From Ensifer sp. BR816 (lineage in GTDB: Bacteria; Pseudomonadota; Alphaproteobacteria; Rhizobiales; Rhizobiaceae): 64,000 nucleotides of DNA. Positions 62,201 to 64,000 of the stretch are shown piece after piece. A program made the position numbers and the translations under genes. The stretch covers positions 3,555,342-3,619,341 of the forward strand of contig NZ_KB905370.1 of NCBI RefSeq assembly GCF_000378985.1, written 5' to 3'. Below the pieces are notes generated by a model. It was not told the DNA's origin. It did not search any database and saw only the letters and a program-made list of their open reading frames with translations. The stretch's first letter is position 1; every line of letters starts with the position of its first letter.

Positions 62201-62819
62201 GGTCATCTGCCCGCCCGAACAGTACCACATTATCCACAATCCGATCGACGACCAGTTGTTCGCCTACCACGAAAAATCGGTTGAACAACGTGGGAAAATT
62301 CTGTCGATCCGGCCTTTCGCCTCAGCCAAGTATGCCAACGACCTGAGCGTCAAGGCGATCTTGGGCCTGCAGAGGCAAGACTTTTTTAACGAGCTAGAAT
62401 TCCGGATTGTTGGCGACGGCCCGCAATTTGAGGAAATTACCGCTCCGCTCCTCAACATTCCTAATGTTATTTGTGAGAAGCGATTCTTGACACAGCTGGA
62501 GATAGCGGCCCTGCATCGTGAATATGGGGTGTTTCTCAATCCCACCCGTATGGATGCCCAAGGTGTTTCCCGCGATGAGGCGATGAGTTCGGGACTTGTG
62601 CCGATAACGTCCCGCGTCGCGGCAATTCCGGAATTTGTGGACGATGCTTGCGGCTATATGGCAGAACCCGAAGATGCCGATGGTCTGTCACGTGCCATCC
62701 AGGACCTGTGGACGAACCCAGAGGCCTTCCTACAAAAGTCACGGGCCGCGGCGGAGCGCGTCCGCGGCCAGAGCGCAATGGAGAAAATAGTCATGGCGGA
62801 GCTGACGGTGATCAAATAA
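59232..62819 (+). CDS. giant chimeric glycosyltransferase: TPR-like, CgeB-like, GT-A-like, GT4
   Basis: The protein has 1195 residues from a GTG (MDHNLITAPPLVDEEA) preceded by GGAG; a later start is possible. Residues 40-125 are TPR-like (PSQALALLRAAHELD). Residues 135-447 are the CgeB-like enzyme (AAIMDEFTYTGYAPECDLQQ, FWNKEDPVHFESF, RRVYELLASNTRVISNYSRG). Residues 460-633 are GT-A-like (DYYGENYLTDLILATRYSG), 670-810 a beta-sandwich, and 823-1193 the GT4 enzyme (WVHGAEVQPWWRRTFNYST, GVSRDEAMSSGLVPITSRV). It is collinear with residues 439-1491 of the giant protein at 46048 but lacks its methyltransferase and coiled coil; a separate coiled-coil gene lies just upstream. GC-rich, unlike its paralogue. 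Role in capsule chain synthesis is inferred. Confidence 0.85.
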   Translation: MDHNLITAPPLVDEEAGTSVSPELVASWVLALPLPPQDAARRWAALADRIRPRFPSQALALLRAAHELDSSPRIARKFGFALIEIGAAEDALKMLQPVVDGLNLSSREKRLLKLAREGHDAATLKARATRALRSSLRVAAIMDEFTYTGYAPECDLQQLSVGNWQTELEDFRPELLLVESAWRGLNEEWGSKVWQLSREIQGIIDWCRARSIPTAFWNKEDPVHFESFLTTAQRFDLVFTTDIDCISRYKAKLGHDRVHLLPFACQPEVHNPVEIGPRKDAFCFAGAYYVRYPDRTRDLDNFLASLTKYRRFEIFDRNFGKDHLDYKFPEDYGKYIVGNLPPSEIDRAYKGYTFGINLNSVKNSQSMYARRVYELLASNTRVISNYSRGLRLMFGDLVVSTDSGDEALRRVRKQDEMGLTARLRLAGLRKALSEHTYSHRLARIAHHAGIVMPDLSALPRITILARAMTLSEANSLTAQIRRQKLPGLRVVLVLPADIDLPADDLPCPMRRLTPKEAARIRLGDLVACDEWLAGFVPGDYYGENYLTDLILATRYSGAAVLGKAAYHHLDEGGVALVDGPSYVPVDRVAVRRSLLRGDQAPAAGLDRWLQDLPDAVLEGGEMLALDPFGYCEGGAINPGAEERVAVAVEDLPGINLGLAEVELAARADAIAPAWDIEITVPFIPGAALAADMPKPGTGKVTWITDAKGVWHLTSTLGDEEHVYIYERKFRPLSALKGEDGSYRLHPLVGPGLSTQFVAVWLDAQKQKIGHQMLATSRNALLKPSEGTEFVRFGIRLRGPGRCTVHGVLLDDRHPAPRPIISGSRLLLLTNQYPSYQDLYRNGFVHSRVRAYRELGGITPDIYRLRPEHDVSWHEFQNIDCMSGSAEQLDLMLRSGQYDHVLVHFLDEAMWRVLERHVDQVRVTVWVHGAEVQPWWRRTFNYSTEEELEKAKTASDLRLAFWRRLFAPLPRNLRFIFVSEYFANEVFEDLEVICPPEQYHIIHNPIDDQLFAYHEKSVEQRGKILSIRPFASAKYANDLSVKAILGLQRQDFFNELEFRIVGDGPQFEEITAPLLNIPNVICEKRFLTQLEIAALHREYGVFLNPTRMDAQGVSRDEAMSSGLVPITSRVAAIPEFVDDACGYMAEPEDADGLSRAIQDLWTNPEAFLQKSRAAAERVRGQSAMEKIVMAELTVIK

Positions 62820-62893
62820 GGACAGCCGACACCGCACACAAGGCGAAGCCCAAACTGATGCTCTCTGGACCGGCCCGGAATATGGAATAGTAA

Positions 62894-63091
62894 ATGAAGC
62901 TCAACGTCGTCGGCAACTGTCACGCCTACCAGATTGCCTCTAGGCTAACCGAGACGCCGGTGGAACCTTGCGCGGCCCCTTGCGCTGCAGATTTGCCTAT
63001 TTTCGAGAAGGATCTACGCAGCGAGAAACGCGAGGGCGACGACCATGTGACGCGGCTTGCTCAGACAGCGTCCGCGACAGGAAAGTGTTGA
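62894..63091 (+). CDS. WcbI-like N-terminal fragment (65 aa)
   Basis: The frame begins MKLNVVGNCHAYQIASRLTE, like the VGNCQA opening of WcbI-type capsule proteins, which are around 300 residues. The rest (CAAPCAADLPIFEKDLRSEK) does not continue the family and the frame stops at 63091. It may be a truncated gene or a short unrelated protein. No strong ribosome site is seen. Confidence 0.4.
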   Translation: MKLNVVGNCHAYQIASRLTETPVEPCAAPCAADLPIFEKDLRSEKREGDDHVTRLAQTASATGKC

Positions 63092-63097
63092 GCTGAG

Positions 63098-64000
63098 ATG
63101 ACGCAGACACAGGTTGCAATCCTTGGCAGTTGCGTGACGCGCGATGCCTTCGAACATCTAAACGAGGTGGAAATCTCTTTCTATCTTGCCCGCAGTTCAC
63201 TGACGAGCATCTATGCTCCACCTTGGGATTTCACCGCGACCGACGAAGAGCTGCAGGTCGAGGGCAAGGGCGTTTTCGAAAACCGCATGCTGCGCCATGA
63301 CCTGCGCAAGGAGGCGGCCGGTATCATCCGTGTGTCTGCAGACGTGCCGCTGGTCGTGGATTTCATTGACGAAAGGTTCGACCTGTTCCTCGCGGGCGGC
63401 TCGGTCATTACCCGCTCGAACTTGCTTCAATTGACCCCGTATGGTCGCCGTCTTGAAGGCGTGCAACTGCTGCGTCGTGTTGAGCCTGAGGCCATGCATA
63501 TCTGGGAGCAGGCTGCCCTGCGTTTTCTGGGGGACTTGCAGGGCAGACCGCTGATCCTGCATCGCGCACTCTGGGCCGAATGCTACCGAAATGACGATAC
63601 GGGTGAGATTAGCCGCTTCGGCGAGGCCGACTTAAAGATCGTGATGCAGCAGAACCAGCTATTAAACAAATATTACGATTTCATCACAACCAACTACACG
63701 AATGTCCAAACTGTGGCTCCCGCGCCCGAATTGGTTTATTCTAATTTTGCCCATCGTTGGGGCCGCGATTTCTTCCATTTTAGCGACGATTACTATCGCG
63801 ATATCGCTGGCAAGATCGCGACCACATTAGTGGCAAAGCGCCAGCCCGCAACAAATGACAGAGACCGCCCTATGGCCCCTTCCGCCTGCCTCAGCGACCG
63901 CGATCTACTCCACTGTGATCATTTCAGCCTGTCGGGAAGCCCCGGCAGCCAGCCGCTCGATGCTGCGCGCTTGAATTGTGGCCCCGGTAGAGTCACTGTC
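63098..64000 (+). CDS. DUF6270 domain-containing protein, cut by the window end
   Basis: From ATG at 63098 the frame is open for 301 codons to the last base. The start MTQTQVAILGSCVTRDAFEH followed by ISFYLARSSLTSIYAPP is the signature opening of DUF6270, a family found in capsule and polysaccharide loci that resembles SGNH-type esterases or transferases (GSC in place of GDS). HRALWAECYRN and the later FHFSDDYYRDIAG are the other conserved blocks. Function unknown; sugar acylation or deacylation is inferred. GAGCTGAG precedes the start. Confidence 0.75.
   Translation, partial: MTQTQVAILGSCVTRDAFEHLNEVEISFYLARSSLTSIYAPPWDFTATDEELQVEGKGVFENRMLRHDLRKEAAGIIRVSADVPLVVDFIDERFDLFLAGGSVITRSNLLQLTPYGRRLEGVQLLRRVEPEAMHIWEQAALRFLGDLQGRPLILHRALWAECYRNDDTGEISRFGEADLKIVMQQNQLLNKYYDFITTNYTNVQTVAPAPELVYSNFAHRWGRDFFHFSDDYYRDIAGKIATTLVAKRQPATNDRDRPMAPSACLSDRDLLHCDHFSLSGSPGSQPLDAARLNCGPGRVTV

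Overview
The window reads as accessory DNA of a fast-growing rhizobium, most likely Ensifer/Sinorhizobium or a close relative. The pointers are a RIME-type intergenic mosaic repeat (about 20254-20360), rhizobial-style plasmid housekeeping genes (DUF1173, DUF932, an antirestriction protein, a large ParB-like protein), a complete VirB-type type IV secretion cluster, many toxin-antitoxin genes and relics, an IS66 element, and a group 2 (Kps/Rkp-like) capsule locus. Base composition is GC-rich overall, but the stretch 43.6-51.6 kb is visibly richer in AT. A megaplasmid or chromid, or a large integrated conjugative element, is an inference. No repABC, relaxase, coupling protein, rRNA or tRNA was seen.

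Region 1 (1-18.6 kb) is a plasmid-type backbone. After the tail of a DUF4143-type ATPase come DUF1173, two small genes, then DUF932, an ArdB-like antirestriction gene and a 717-residue ParB-like gene on the minus strand, each followed by its own CCCGGC/GCCGGG hairpin. Next is a tightly packed minus-strand operon that runs from an exported Cys-rich protein at 16833 through virB1-B2-B3-B4-B5-eexN-B6-B7-like lipoprotein-B8-B9-B10-B11 to 6759. Most junctions overlap by 1-4 bases or are separated by only a few. A MarR-like regulator diverges from it.

Region 2 (18.6-31 kb) is a graveyard of mobile and toxin-antitoxin genes. It holds an intact hicAB with an operator palindrome over its -35 box, an orphan BrnA-like antitoxin beside the RIME repeat, a decayed tyrosine integrase, an intact Phd/VapC pair, and an intact DUF4143 ATPase whose upstream region and first codons are duplicated 1.7 kb upstream. 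It also holds a twice-frameshifted VapC, a small gene behind a double 15-bp operator-like repeat, an RTX protein gene broken at both ends, and a fused nucleotidyltransferase-HEPN protein.

Region 3 (31-37 kb) carries phage-related pieces (ABA-sandwich protein, endolysin fragments, a beta-helix tailspike-like gene with a decayed 5' end, IS66 scars) beside an acyltransferase and a heparinase II/III-like protein.

Region 4 (37-64 kb) is a surface polysaccharide locus. glmS is divergent from a KpsC-like Kdo transferase, kpsM, kpsT and kpsE. These are followed by wecB and wecC (UDP-ManNAc then UDP-ManNAcA), a 1495-residue methyltransferase/coiled-coil/multi-glycosyltransferase protein, a stand-alone CgeB-like glycosyltransferase, a second KpsC-like protein and a second, divergent kpsM. 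Two more ABA-sandwich genes and a complete IS66-family insertion (8-bp target duplication, frameshifted tnpC) follow. Then come a coiled-coil protein with 105-bp repeats, a second giant glycosyltransferase (1195 residues), a WcbI-like fragment and a DUF6270 protein cut by the window end. Together these genes would make an amino-sugar and ManNAcA-containing capsule on a Kdo linker and export it by an ABC-2 system.
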